Source: Parafrigoribacterium_A sp035571875 (GTDB taxonomy: Bacteria; Actinomycetota; Actinomycetes; Actinomycetales; Microbacteriaceae). From it: DNA of 29,345 bases. Each line of letters begins with the position of its first letter. Positions within the stretch are counted from its first letter, which is position 1. Below are positions 1 to 8,434 of the stretch, in pieces. The stretch spans positions 1 through 29,345 of the forward strand of contig DATNBR010000028.1 in assembly GCA_035571875.1 (NCBI GenBank), read 5' to 3'. The position numbers were made by a program, and so were the translations under genes. The notes under the pieces were generated by a model. That model did no database searches. It was given only the letters and a program-made list of their open reading frames with translations, and was not told the DNA's origin.

Positions 1-1539
1 CGTGAGCGTGCCTGTTATCGCCCGGGGCGACATCCCGACGACCGCGGCCGGCGTGCCGAGGGCGTCGGTGATCACGCGCCAGCCGCGCGGAAACTCGAGG
101 TGCGGCGCACCGTCGCGGTAGACGACCGTGCGGTCGTCGTCGCCCGCGAGTTCATAGGCGATGCCACCCACGGTGCGCGCGTAGGCCATCGCCTCCACCG
201 CGGCACCGTGATCCAGCCGGGTCGGTGCGAGACCGGTGAACCACAGTTCGCCGTCTGGCCGGCTCAGGATGCCGCAGTGCCGTTCGATCGCATCGAGCAG
301 CCACAGGATCGACGGCGAGTACGACTCGGTGAAGCCCTGCTGCCCGGTCCAGGGGTCGATGCACTGGGGGAATCGGTCGTGACCGGCCATCGCGGCGAGC
401 ACCGGCATCGCCGAGAAGGCGAGCTCGGTCACGTGGCCGTGGTGCTCGAAGGCGTGCGGAGCGCGGATGAGGCTGAGGTAGTTGCTCGGTCCGCCCCAGG
501 AGTTGCGGGTGAAGTCGTGATCGAAGCGCGGATCGTCCATCGCGAGCGAGGTGAAGCCGTAGTGGGCGAAGAACTTGCCGGTGTTGAGCAGGTAGCGCTC
601 GAGGGAGGCGGTGAAGAAGGATGCGTCACCGACCTCGCAGGCGAGCGCGCGCAGCAGCACGTCGGAGTGCACGCGCACGAGGGCGCCGGTCGAATCCCGG
701 TCGTAGAAGATGCCGTCCTCGGCATCGAAGCAGTGCGCCCAGAGCGCGTCGAGCGACGCCTTCGCCTTCTCGCGCCACGGCGCCGCATCCTCGCCGAGTT
801 CCTCGGCGATGAGCGCGAGATAGGCGCGCTGACAGGCCACGTTGGCGGTGAGGTCCGGGGCGAGGAACGGCAGGATGGGGGAGTCGGGGTCGTAGTGCCG
901 AGCGTCTGCCCGGTAGCCGCGATCCGGCACGTGCCAGAACCGCGGGGAGAGGTCGTGGCCGGTGTCGAAGGTGCAGAAGGCCTCGACGCAGCCGGTGCCT
1001 CGCGTGTTGCGGTAGGTCGCGAGCCACTCGTCGTAGCGCACCATCGCGTCATACATCGTGCGCAGGTAGTCGGAGTCTGATTCGCCGTTGCGCCCGGCGA
1101 GCAGGTAGTGGTTCCACACGGTGCGGGCCAGCGGGGTGACGATCTGGATCTGCGAGAACCCGGCCCCGGCATCCGTCACCTTGTAGGGGATCATGCCGTC
1201 GTCGCGCTGGTGCGCGACGAAGAGCAGGTGGGTGTCGCGAGTGACCTCCGGCACGAAGCGCGAGAGCAACTCCGAGTTGATGGTTCCCGTGCTCTCGATC
1301 CAGCTGCCACGGTAGACGCCGCCCTCGTTCAGCACGGGCGCGCTGCCGGCGATCGGGCGGATGCACAGCGCGAGTTCCCGCACGGCCTGGTGCCAGCGCT
1401 CCTCCAGCGCTCCACCGAGGGCGGCGAACCGCACGCCGGACTCGCGGAAGCCCTCGTGCACGACGCCCGCCTCGATGCCGGCGCGCTGCAGGGTGTCTGT
1501 CGCGCGCAGCCGGGCGAGCGCGTTGTCGATCGCGGTCAT
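1..1539 (-). CDS. MGH1/GH63-like glycoside hydrolase (3' end beyond window)
   Basis: This is the first 513 codons of a six-hairpin glycosidase, read leftward from the ATG at 1539, with an AAAGGA ribosome site about 8 bases upstream. It has no signal peptide, so it should act in the cytoplasm on an imported oligosaccharide or glycoside. Residues 72-145 (GGVYRGSW, then HQRDDGMIPYK) and the GHDLSPRF block at 194-201 match the (alpha/alpha)6 barrel of the GH63/mannosylglycerate-hydrolase-like group, where the Asp of the G-x-D-x-S-P-R motif (D196 here) is the usual general acid. A second conserved-looking block is SWGGPSNYLSLIRAP at 347-361, and TESYSPS near 404-410 may hold the base. The gene lies 101 bp downstream of the sugar-binding lipoprotein gene in the same direction and probably forms an operon with it. 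Substrate cannot be read from sequence. The fold is confident, the specificity is not. Confidence 0.8.
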   Translation of the reverse strand, partial: MTAIDNALARLRATDTLQRAGIEAGVVHEGFRESGVRFAALGGALEERWHQAVRELALCIRPIAGSAPVLNEGGVYRGSWIESTGTINSELLSRFVPEVTRDTHLLFVAHQRDDGMIPYKVTDAGAGFSQIQIVTPLARTVWNHYLLAGRNGESDSDYLRTMYDAMVRYDEWLATYRNTRGTGCVEAFCTFDTGHDLSPRFWHVPDRGYRADARHYDPDSPILPFLAPDLTANVACQRAYLALIAEELGEDAAPWREKAKASLDALWAHCFDAEDGIFYDRDSTGALVRVHSDVLLRALACEVGDASFFTASLERYLLNTGKFFAHYGFTSLAMDDPRFDHDFTRNSWGGPSNYLSLIRAPHAFEHHGHVTELAFSAMPVLAAMAGHDRFPQCIDPWTGQQGFTESYSPSILWLLDAIERHCGILSRPDGELWFTGLAPTRLDHGAAVEAMAYARTVGGIAYELAGDDDRTVVYRDGAPHLEFPRGWRVITDALGTPAAVVGMSPRAITGTLT

Positions 1540-1594
1540 GGAGCTATCCTTTCGCGCCCCGGGTGCGGGCGATACGGCGTGGGCAGAAAACAGT

Positions 1595-1625
1595 CGCGGG
1601 CGGCCCCGAAGTGGGACCGCCCGCG
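1595..1625 (-). terminator. Strong intercistronic stem-loop between binding-protein and hydrolase genes
   Basis: On the minus strand this is a 13-bp stem (one G-U pair) with an ACTTC loop, followed by ACTGTTTTCTG. It sits between the stop of the solute-binding protein gene and the start of the glycosidase gene. It could be a leaky intrinsic terminator or a 3' mRNA stabiliser that lets the binding protein be made in excess over the enzyme. Confidence 0.65.
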
Positions 1626-1640
1626 AGTGTTGTGCACCTC

Positions 1641-2960
1641 TTACCTCAGGTCGGCACCGAGCTTCTGTACCCACTCTTCGCCAGCCTGTTGCGGGGTCTT
1701 GCGCCCGAACAGCACTTCGGCTTCCTCGTCCTGCGTGTACTTGTTCATGTTCGCGCCACCGTTCGGCTGCGGCGGGGCGACCTCGCCGGAGTCGAGCACG
1801 GACTTCACGTACTTCGCGGCCTCCTGGCTCGGGCCCTCGAGCAGCGGCGTCACCACGGCGGTCATGTCAGGGTTGAACGGCACTCCGCGGGTGTCCTTGA
1901 TGAGCTTGAGCGCGGACGGCTCGTTGAGGAACCAGTTCATCAGCATGGCGGATGCCTCGGGGTACTTCGTCGCCGCATTGATCGACCAGAACGCCGAGGG
2001 CAGCAGGGCCACGCCGTTCTTCTTGGTGTCCGTCGGCGGCGGCAGGATGATCGTGGTGCCGCCCTTCTGGTAGGTGCCGATCAGGTTGCTGTAACCGAAG
2101 GTGATCGCGGCCTGGCCGAGCGTGTAGGGCTGCTGGTCCGGCGGGAGGTTCCAGCCTGCGGTGACCACGGTCGGGTCGGGCAGACCGCCGCCCTCCTTCA
2201 GCTTGAGCTCCTTCTTGTAGAGCCCGGCGATGTCGTTCGGCTTGACCGCGAGCTTGCCCTTGAAGTCGTAGATGCCGTACTTGGTCACCTGGGCCGCGTA
2301 GGTGCCCACGATGTCCTGCACGCGCAGGTCGACGCCGTAGACCGGAGCACCGGTGTCGGTCTTGAGACCCGCCGAGCCGATCTTGTTGGCGGCGCTGATC
2401 ATGTCATCCCAGCTCCACTTCGCGTCGGGCACGGGCACGCCGGCCTTCTTGAAGAGGTCGGTGTTGACGAATGCCGCGGTGGCGTTGCCGCCGGTCGGCA
2501 GGCCGTAGAGCTTGCCGTCGACCGTGGCACTGATGGTGGAGAAGTCGGGATACTTGTCTGCGTTCACGAGCTTCTTCACCGAGGCGAGATCGAGCAGGGC
2601 GCCGGCGGAGCCGTACTCTTGCGGCTTCGCGCCACCGAGCGCGAACACGTCGGGTGCCGTCGTTCCGCCGCCACCGAAGTCGGTGGCGAGGCGGTTGAAG
2701 AGGTCATCGGGGCTGCCGACCGGGGTCTGCTTGACCGTGATGTTCGGGTACTTCGCCTCGAACTTGTCGATCACCTGCGCGAACAGTGCGGCGCGGGCGT
2801 CGTCACCCCACCACGACATCTCGAGCGTGATCTTCTTGTCTTTGTCGAAGCCGCTCGACTTCGCCTTGGGGGTTCCGGAGCAACCGCTCAGGGTGAGCGC
2901 GGCGGCGACGGCGATTGCGAGCGCCGCCTTCCCCGCGATGGAACGATTCATACGCGTCAT
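1641..2960 (-). CDS. Extracellular sugar-binding lipoprotein of a CUT1-type ABC importer
   Basis: This 439-residue protein is the substrate receptor of an ABC importer, anchored outside the membrane by a lipid. It starts at the ATG at 2960, preceded by AAAAGAGG. A later ATG at 2951 is also possible. Residues 1-27 form a lipoprotein signal peptide ending in the lipobox LSGC, with Cys27 as the lipidated residue. The mature part is typical of the bacterial family 1 binding-protein group: ITLEMSWWGDD, then FEAKYPNITVKQTP, then a late block containing AKYPEASAMLMNWFLNE. The partner permeases are encoded at 4302-6174 on the other side of the LacI-type regulator. The gene has its own promoter and operator at 3065-3110. 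Substrate is unknown. The neighbouring enzymes suggest a uronic-acid or similar oxidised sugar, perhaps as an oligosaccharide. Confidence 0.92.
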   Translation of the reverse strand: MTRMNRSIAGKAALAIAVAAALTLSGCSGTPKAKSSGFDKDKKITLEMSWWGDDARAALFAQVIDKFEAKYPNITVKQTPVGSPDDLFNRLATDFGGGGTTAPDVFALGGAKPQEYGSAGALLDLASVKKLVNADKYPDFSTISATVDGKLYGLPTGGNATAAFVNTDLFKKAGVPVPDAKWSWDDMISAANKIGSAGLKTDTGAPVYGVDLRVQDIVGTYAAQVTKYGIYDFKGKLAVKPNDIAGLYKKELKLKEGGGLPDPTVVTAGWNLPPDQQPYTLGQAAITFGYSNLIGTYQKGGTTIILPPPTDTKKNGVALLPSAFWSINAATKYPEASAMLMNWFLNEPSALKLIKDTRGVPFNPDMTAVVTPLLEGPSQEAAKYVKSVLDSGEVAPPQPNGGANMNKYTQDEEAEVLFGRKTPQQAGEEWVQKLGADLR

Positions 2961-3064
2961 TGCGCCTCTTTTCATCGGGTGGTGGCTGAGCACCAACGTG
3001 GTGAGTTCGGTCAAGGGCCGTGTGCCTCGACCAACGATCTCCCGCAGGAATGACGCGCCCACGA

Positions 3065-3076
3065 GAAACCGCTTTC
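3065..3076. promoter_or_regulatory. LacI-family operator, binding-protein arm
   Basis: GAAACCGCTTTC matches the LacI/GalR-type pattern GAAAnCGnTTTC. In the direction of the binding-protein gene it reads cGTGAAAGCGGTTTCTCG, which shares its flanks with the site at 4245-4256. It overlaps the expected transcription start of the promoter at 3082-3110, so bound repressor would block initiation. Confidence 0.8.
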
Positions 3077-3081
3077 ACGGA

Positions 3082-3110
3082 AAATTAGCAGCCGGTGCCG
3101 GATTTGTCAA
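3082..3110 (-). promoter_or_regulatory. Sigma-70-type promoter of the binding-protein gene
   Basis: On the minus strand TTGACA (3105-3110) and TAATTT (3082-3087) are separated by exactly 17 bp. The predicted start near 3075 falls inside the operator. The resulting 5' leader is about 115 nt to the ATG at 2960. Confidence 0.75.
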
Positions 3111-3125
3111 TGAGAACAACAAACC

Positions 3126-4130
3126 TCAGTTTCGGGGGCGGGCGGTGGAGCGTCGAACTTCGAGCCGCGGACGGAAGGTCACGTTCATGCTGGGCGTTTC
3201 GCCCGCGAGGAGGGAACGCATCCGCTGCCACGCCTGCTCGCCGAGCTCGGTGTGCTGCACCGAGAGCGTCGTGAGGGTGGGTGAGCTGTAGCGAGCGAAC
3301 GGGATGTCGTCGAAGCCGGTCACCGATATGTCCTCCGGCACGCGCACACCCAGTTCGATGAGGCCGTAGAGCAGTCCGATCGCGACCAGGTCGTTGAACG
3401 CGAGGGCGGCCGTTGCGCCGGAGTCCCGCACGCGAGCGGCCGCCGCGAGACCGTCGTCGCTCGTGGCGCCGCCGGGCATCCGGTCGATGCGCACGCCGGG
3501 CATCCGTCGTTCGAACTCCGCGAGCCCCTCGAGTCTGTGGTGGTTAGAGACGCTGCCAGCCGGCCCCTCGACGAACACGAGATGGCGGTGCCCGAGATCC
3601 CAGAGGTGCTGCGCCAGGTCCTGGATGCCCGCTCGATAGTCGATGGACAGCGAGGGGGCGTCGACCTCGGGGCTCTCGCGATTGATCAGCACGAGTGGGC
3701 GAAGCGAACCGGCGAGAGACACGAGCTGCTCGTCAGACATGCGCGGGGCGCACAGCACGACCGCGTCGCAGCGCCGCCGGATCTCGCTGACGAGCGGTGG
3801 CTCGTCGCTCGGTGACTCCGCGGAGTCGGCGACGAGCACGCGATAGCCGTCTTTCGCTGCGGCCTTGCTGAGGCTCGACAGCATCGCCTGGAACGCGGGG
3901 TTGGCGAGATCGGGCACGACGAAGGCGATCGCGCTCGTCTGCCCGAGTGCGAGGCTGCGCGCGAGGTGGCTGGGGGAGTAGGCGAGTTCCGCGGCCGCCG
4001 CGCGAACCCGGTCCGCCACGCTGTCGTCGCCGAAGAACCGATCGTTCATCACGCGAGAGACGGTTGCCGGCGACACTTCGGCCCGCTTCGCGACCTCGGC
4101 GATCGTCACCGTTCCTGAACTGCGCTTCAC
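3126..4130 (-). CDS. LacI-family transcriptional regulator
   Basis: This 334-residue DNA-binding repressor most likely starts at the GTG at 4130, which has GGAAGG upstream. Longer in-frame ATG starts exist but would add a disordered, non-homologous tail. The N-terminal helix-turn-helix is classic (VTIAEVAKRAEVSPATVSRV, about residues 8-27). It is followed by a periplasmic-binding-protein-like sensor domain (AIAFVVPDLANPAFQAML, then VTGFDDIPFARY and LTTLSVQH near the C-terminus). The gene lies between the two arms of the sugar locus. Both arms carry a GAAACCGCTTTC operator directly downstream of a promoter, so this protein is the likely local repressor of both, released by an imported sugar or a catabolic intermediate. 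The effector is not deducible. Confidence 0.93.
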   Translation of the reverse strand: MKRSSGTVTIAEVAKRAEVSPATVSRVMNDRFFGDDSVADRVRAAAAELAYSPSHLARSLALGQTSAIAFVVPDLANPAFQAMLSSLSKAAAKDGYRVLVADSAESPSDEPPLVSEIRRRCDAVVLCAPRMSDEQLVSLAGSLRPLVLINRESPEVDAPSLSIDYRAGIQDLAQHLWDLGHRHLVFVEGPAGSVSNHHRLEGLAEFERRMPGVRIDRMPGGATSDDGLAAAARVRDSGATAALAFNDLVAIGLLYGLIELGVRVPEDISVTGFDDIPFARYSSPTLTTLSVQHTELGEQAWQRMRSLLAGETPSMNVTFRPRLEVRRSTARPRN

Positions 4131-4199
4131 TTCCGACCTTCCATGAGGTGACGATCTCACACGATAGTGGCCGCGTTGGCGCGGCGCGCTGCTGCGGGT

Positions 4200-4228
4200 T
4201 TGACGATTGTCATCCGCGCCGTCATAAT
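4200..4228 (+). promoter_or_regulatory. Sigma-70-type promoter of the permease-catabolic operon
   Basis: TTGACG at 4200-4205 and CATAAT at 4223-4228 are separated by 17 bp. The predicted start near 4235 is about 10 bp before the LacI-type operator and about 67 nt before the GTG start at 4302. Confidence 0.7.
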
Positions 4229-4244
4229 CGAACATCACACACGT

Positions 4245-4256
4245 GAAACCGCTTTC
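4245..4256. promoter_or_regulatory. LacI-family operator, permease arm
   Basis: This is the same 12-mer GAAACCGCTTTC as at 3065-3076, with the same flanks when both are read in the direction of their genes (cGTGAAA...TTTCTCG). It lies just downstream of the promoter at 4200-4228, where a bound repressor would act as a roadblock. Confidence 0.8.
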
Positions 4257-4301
4257 TCGGGCTCATCCGAACGGGCGGTCACAGTCTACGAGGAGGTCAG
4301 C

Positions 4302-5267
4302 GTGAGCGGTCTCGGTGAATTGCGCTCGCTCGCGGTGAACGCTCGCCGCAACGCGAACGGCACGCGCATCAAGCAACGCATGCCGGATAATCGCGCGGCG
4401 TTCTTCTTCCTGCTGCCGTGGCTCATCGGGTTGATCGTCTTCTCGATCGGGCCGATCGTTGCCTCGCTCTACCTGTCGTTCACCGACTACAACCTCCTGA
4501 AGTCGCCGCTGACGAATCCGCCGCCCTTCATCGGTTTCGACAACTACACCGAGATGTTCGGCGACTCCGCGTTCTGGAACTCGTTCCGGGTGACCGTGCT
4601 GTACGTCATCGTCTCGGTTCCGCTGCAACTCGCCCTGGCCCTGGCCCTCGCCCTCGTGCTCGATCGCGGCATGCGCGGACTCGGCTTCTACCGCTCAATC
4701 TTCTACCTGCCGAGCCTGCTCGGTGGCTCCGTCGCCGTGGCGATCCTGTGGCGTCAGGTCTTCGGCAAAGACGGCATCTTCAACGGCTTCCTCGGGCTCA
4801 TCGGCATTCACGACGCACCCGGCTGGATCGGGCATCCGGATTACGCGCTCGGCACGATCATGATCCTGCACATCTGGACCTTCGGGTCTCCGCTCATCAT
4901 CTTCCTCGCCGGGCTTCGGCAGATTCCGGAGATGTACTACGAGGCCGCGGCCGTCGATGGAGCGGGTCGGGGCAGGCGCTTCTTCTCGGTGACGCTGCCG
5001 CTGCTCACGCCGATCATCTTCTTCAACCTCGTGCTGCAGATCATCTTCGCGTTCCAGACCTTCACGCAGGCCTACGTCGTCTCAGGAGGCACCGGTGGGC
5101 CGGCAGATTCGACGATGTTCTACACGCTGTTCCTCTATCGCACCGGGTTCCTGCAATACGACATGGGTTACGCCTCGGCGATGGCCTGGTTCCTGCTCAT
5201 CGTGATCGCGGCTTTCACCGCGTTCAACTTCTGGCTATCGAAATTCTGGGTGTTCTATGACGATTGA
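4302..5267 (+). CDS. ABC sugar transporter permease (MalF/UgpA type)
   Basis: This 321-residue inner-membrane permease subunit starts at the GTG at 4302, which has an ideal GAGGAGG site 5-6 bases upstream. About six hydrophobic segments are visible, beginning with FFFLLPWLIGLIVFSIGPIV at residues 34-53. The cytoplasmic EAA loop that contacts the ATPase is present at about 214-233 (EAAAVDGAGRGRRFF, then TLPLL). It opens a six-gene operon and overlaps the next permease gene by 11 bp. With the MalG-type partner and the binding protein at 1641-2960 it forms a carbohydrate-uptake type 1 importer. No ATPase gene lies in the window, which is common in actinobacteria that share one MsmK/UgpC-type ATPase among several importers. 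Confidence 0.93.
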   Translation: MSGLGELRSLAVNARRNANGTRIKQRMPDNRAAFFFLLPWLIGLIVFSIGPIVASLYLSFTDYNLLKSPLTNPPPFIGFDNYTEMFGDSAFWNSFRVTVLYVIVSVPLQLALALALALVLDRGMRGLGFYRSIFYLPSLLGGSVAVAILWRQVFGKDGIFNGFLGLIGIHDAPGWIGHPDYALGTIMILHIWTFGSPLIIFLAGLRQIPEMYYEAAAVDGAGRGRRFFSVTLPLLTPIIFFNLVLQIIFAFQTFTQAYVVSGGTGGPADSTMFYTLFLYRTGFLQYDMGYASAMAWFLLIVIAAFTAFNFWLSKFWVFYDD

Positions 5268-6174
5268 CGACGTACAAGTGCCCCTGCCGCCCGCCGTGGT
5301 GGCCCCGCAGCCGAACCCTGCCCCGCGCAGGCGAGGCAGACGTCATCCGGTGACCCTGAAATCGACGCTCAAGCACCTCGCGCTCATCGCCGGTTCGGTC
5401 GTGATGATCTATCCGCTGATCTGGCTCGTGGTCTCGAGCTTCAAGCCGAACGACGACATCTTTCGTGACCTCAGTATCTTCACGACGCACCTCACCGTCG
5501 AGAACTACATCAACGGGTGGAACGACCTGCAGTTTCCGTTCGGGGTGTTCCTGCTCAATTCGACGATCATCGCGGTCGGATCGATCGTGGGCAACCTGCT
5601 CTCGTGCTCTCTCGCCGCCTACGCCTTCGGCAGGCTCAAGTTCCGGGGCCGCACCATCCTGTTCGCCATCATGCTCGCCACGATCATGCTGCCGTTCCAG
5701 GTCGTGCTCGTTCCGCAGTTCACGATCTTCAAGGAGCTCGGCTGGCTCAACACCTTCCTGCCGCTCATCGTGCCCAAGTTCCTCGCCACCGACGCCTTCT
5801 TCGTCTTCCTCATGGTGCAGTTCATCCGTGCGCTGCCGAATGAGATCTTCGAGGCTGCCCGCATCGATGGCGCCGGCCAGTTCCGCACCTACGCGCAGGT
5901 GACCCTGCCGCTCATGGTGCCGGCCCTCGCGACCACGGCGATCTTCACCTTCATCTGGACCTGGAGCGACTTCTTCGGACCACTGATCTACTTGCGAACA
6001 CCGGAGTTGTTCCCGGCCTCCGTGGCTTTGAAGGGATTCCTCGATTCGCAATCCAGTTCAGACTTCGGCTCGATGTTCGCCATGTCTGTGGTGTCGCTCA
6101 TACCGCTGTTCATCGCCTTCCTCATCGGCCAGAAATACCTCATCAAGGGTTTCGCAACAACAGGGATCAAGTAG
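5257..6174 (+). CDS. ABC sugar transporter permease (MalG/UgpE type)
   Basis: This is the second membrane subunit of the importer, 305 residues. A proline- and arginine-rich cytoplasmic N-terminus (residues 1-35) precedes six predicted membrane segments, starting with LALIAGSVVMIYPLIWLVV at 41-59. The EAA loop is at about 199-218 (EAARIDGAGQFRTYAQVTLP), the hallmark of binding-protein-dependent permeases. The ATG lies inside the upstream permease gene with an 11-bp overlap, so translation of the two is probably coupled. Its TAG stop shares one base with the GTG start of the next gene, so the operon continues without a gap. Confidence 0.93.
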   Translation: MTIDDVQVPLPPAVVAPQPNPAPRRRGRRHPVTLKSTLKHLALIAGSVVMIYPLIWLVVSSFKPNDDIFRDLSIFTTHLTVENYINGWNDLQFPFGVFLLNSTIIAVGSIVGNLLSCSLAAYAFGRLKFRGRTILFAIMLATIMLPFQVVLVPQFTIFKELGWLNTFLPLIVPKFLATDAFFVFLMVQFIRALPNEIFEAARIDGAGQFRTYAQVTLPLMVPALATTAIFTFIWTWSDFFGPLIYLRTPELFPASVALKGFLDSQSSSDFGSMFAMSVVSLIPLFIAFLIGQKYLIKGFATTGIK

Positions 6175-7523
6175 TGACCGCACCACTCCGCTACGCGATC
6201 GTGGGCACCGGCTCACGCGCGCAGATGTACATCGACGCCATCACGGGACCACACTCGGATGTCGCGCAGCTGGTGGCCTGGGCCGACACCAACCAGGGTC
6301 GCCTCGACTACTACGAGGGCCACCTCGCGGGTGCCGCGGTGCCGACGAGATTCGCGCCGGCGGACCTCGAGCGTTCGGTGAAAGAGCTCGGCATCGACCG
6401 CGTGATCGTCACCTCGCCCGACTTCACCCACGCCGCGATGGTCGTCGCGGCCCTCGACGGCGGGGCGGATGCGATCGTCGAGAAGCCGCTCACGACGAGC
6501 GTCGAGGGTGTTCGCGCGATCAGCGATGCGGTTGCGCGCACCGGCCGCACGGTGATCACGACCTTCAACTATCGCTACTCACCGCGCAACACCGCGCTCA
6601 AGCAGCTCATCGCGAGCGGCGAGATCGGCGAGGTCACCTCGGTGCACTTCGAGTGGGTGCTCGACACGGCGCACGGCGCCGACTACTTCCGTCGCTGGCA
6701 CCGCAACAAGAAGAACTCGGGCGGCCTGCTCATCCACAAGTCGTCTCACCACTTCGACCTCGTCAACTGGTGGCTTTCGGATGCCCCGGCCCGGGTCTTC
6801 GCGAGCGGTGGCCTCAGGTTCTACGGCGCCGAGAACGCGGCCCGTCGCGGCCTCGGCGAGCGGCCGGAGCGCGGTTCGATCGACTCGCCGTTGAAGGATG
6901 CGTTCAGCCTCGACCTGCGCCTCGACCCGGTGCAGAAGGGACTCTATTTCGAGCAGGAACGCTTCGACGGGTACCGGCGCGACCAGGACGTCTTCGACGC
7001 GGGCATCACGATCGAAGACAACCTCTCGCTCGTGGTCGACTACCTCTCGGGCGCGAGCATGGCGTACTCGCTCAACGCGCACTCGCCGTGGGAGGGCTAC
7101 ACGGTGGCGGTGAACGGCACGGCCGGTCGCGCAGAGCTTTCCGTCGTCGAGCGCGGTGCGGTCTTGCTCGACGCAGACGGCCGCGTACTCGTCGACCCGA
7201 GCGCGCGCCCCGACGAGGTCGCCGCAGAGGACTACCGGCCGATCGGCGACCGACTGGTGCTGCAGAAGCACTTCTCGAGCGCGCGCGAGGTCGAGATTCC
7301 GGATGCCGAGGGCGGCCACGGGGGCGGCGACGCGCGCCTGCTCCACGACCTCTTCCGCGGCGCGGGTGATGACCCCCTGGGCCACACCGCGACCTGGCGC
7401 GACGGGGTCAAGGCGGTCTCGGTGGGCCTCGCGGGCAACCGCTCGCTCGAGACCGGCCAGGCGGTGCGCGTCGAGGAGCTCGGCTTCTCGGGGCTCGACT
7501 TCACTGTGGCCGGCGAGCGATGA
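6174..7523 (+). CDS. Gfo/Idh/MocA-family NAD(P)-dependent sugar oxidoreductase
   Basis: This 449-residue oxidoreductase starts at a GTG that overlaps the previous stop by one base (TAGTG). The Rossmann nucleotide-binding motif is at the N-terminus (AIVGTGSRA, residues 8-16), and the family signature EKPLTT at 103-108 carries the conserved Lys. The C-terminal half is the usual beta-sheet substrate domain (EIGEVTSVHFEW, then HKSSHHFDLVNWW). Such enzymes oxidise or reduce sugar hydroxyls or inositols. At 449 residues it is longer than the common 330-390. Genes before and after overlap it, so it is an integral operon member, probably oxidising a ring carbon of the imported sugar before the SDR and dehydratases act. 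Exact substrate unknown. Confidence 0.88.
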   Translation: MTAPLRYAIVGTGSRAQMYIDAITGPHSDVAQLVAWADTNQGRLDYYEGHLAGAAVPTRFAPADLERSVKELGIDRVIVTSPDFTHAAMVVAALDGGADAIVEKPLTTSVEGVRAISDAVARTGRTVITTFNYRYSPRNTALKQLIASGEIGEVTSVHFEWVLDTAHGADYFRRWHRNKKNSGGLLIHKSSHHFDLVNWWLSDAPARVFASGGLRFYGAENAARRGLGERPERGSIDSPLKDAFSLDLRLDPVQKGLYFEQERFDGYRRDQDVFDAGITIEDNLSLVVDYLSGASMAYSLNAHSPWEGYTVAVNGTAGRAELSVVERGAVLLDADGRVLVDPSARPDEVAAEDYRPIGDRLVLQKHFSSAREVEIPDAEGGHGGGDARLLHDLFRGAGDDPLGHTATWRDGVKAVSVGLAGNRSLETGQAVRVEELGFSGLDFTVAGER

Positions 7524-8434
7524 GCCGCATCATCGTCACGGGCGGCTCGGGCCGACTCGGCGCCAACGTCGTGGCCTCCCTGGTCGCCGCGGGGCATCAC
7601 GTGGTGTCCGTCGACCGCACGGCGGTCAACGGGTTACTGGCCGAACAGATCGAGCACGACCTGCTCGACGCGGAGGCGACTCTCCGGCTGTTCGAGCGGG
7701 TGAAGCCCGAGGCAGTGGTGCACCTGGCCGCGATCTCGGTGCCGTTCAGTGCTCCCGAGCGGGAGATATTCGAGACTAACACCACCCTCGCGCTCAACGT
7801 ACTCGACGCCTCGGTCGCCACGGGCGTGCACAAGGTGCTCGTCGCGAGCAGCCCGACCGTGATCGGGTATGGAGCGCCGCAGGGCTGGGAGCCGCAGTAC
7901 CTGCCCATCGACGAGGAACATCCGCTCGCCCCGTGGCACTCCTATTCGCTGTCGAAGCAGGTCGTGGAAGAGGCCGTGGCAATGAATGTGCGAGCGCACG
8001 GCGACGGCATCCGGTTCGGAATCTTTCGCCCGTGCTACGTGATCGCTCCCGAGGAGTGGGCCGGTGCGCCGACGCAGCAGGGGCACTCCGTGCGCGAGCG
8101 CCTCGATGACCCCGCGCTGTCTGCCGTCGCGCTGTTCAACTATCTGGATGCCAGGGACGCCGGCGATTTCGTCGCGGCCTGGCTCGCCGGCGCCGATCGC
8201 GTGCCGAACGGCACCTGCTTCTTCGTGAGTGCTGCGGACTCGCTCGCCACCGGGCCGGTCGACGAGCTGCTTGCGACCCACGTGCCGGGCACGGAACGGG
8301 CTGCTGTCGGGCTGTCGGCGTCGAGCCCGGTGTTCAGTTCGGCTCGTGCCGAGCGACTGCTCGGCTGGACGGCGAAACGCAGCTGGAGAACGGAACTGGT
8401 TGATGTGGAAGGCATGGAGGTAGCTCGTGGCTGA
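7520..8434 (+). CDS. Extended-type short-chain dehydrogenase (NAD-dependent epimerase/dehydratase family)
   Basis: This 304-residue protein has the extended-SDR nucleotide motif TGGSGRLG at residues 7-14 and the catalytic pair Tyr142-Lys146 in YSLSK. VVHLAAISVP at about 66-75 and VLVASSPTVIGYG at 106-118 are typical of NAD-dependent epimerases and sugar dehydrogenases. The ATG overlaps the preceding TGA (ATGA). In this operon, with a KdgD-like and an enolase-type dehydratase downstream, a uronate-dehydrogenase-like role (oxidising a hexuronate to the aldarate lactone) is an attractive inference. However, it is about 40 residues longer than known uronate dehydrogenases and could instead be a sugar epimerase. 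Confidence 0.87.
   Translation: MSRIIVTGGSGRLGANVVASLVAAGHHVVSVDRTAVNGLLAEQIEHDLLDAEATLRLFERVKPEAVVHLAAISVPFSAPEREIFETNTTLALNVLDASVATGVHKVLVASSPTVIGYGAPQGWEPQYLPIDEEHPLAPWHSYSLSKQVVEEAVAMNVRAHGDGIRFGIFRPCYVIAPEEWAGAPTQQGHSVRERLDDPALSAVALFNYLDARDAGDFVAAWLAGADRVPNGTCFFVSAADSLATGPVDELLATHVPGTERAAVGLSASSPVFSSARAERLLGWTAKRSWRTELVDVEGMEVARG

Noticed and set aside
100..3053. Long plus-strand open frames opposite the hydrolase and the binding-protein gene
   Set aside because: The minus strand encodes recognisable families with proper starts, a signal peptide and motifs. The plus frames are codon-bias artefacts of high GC.
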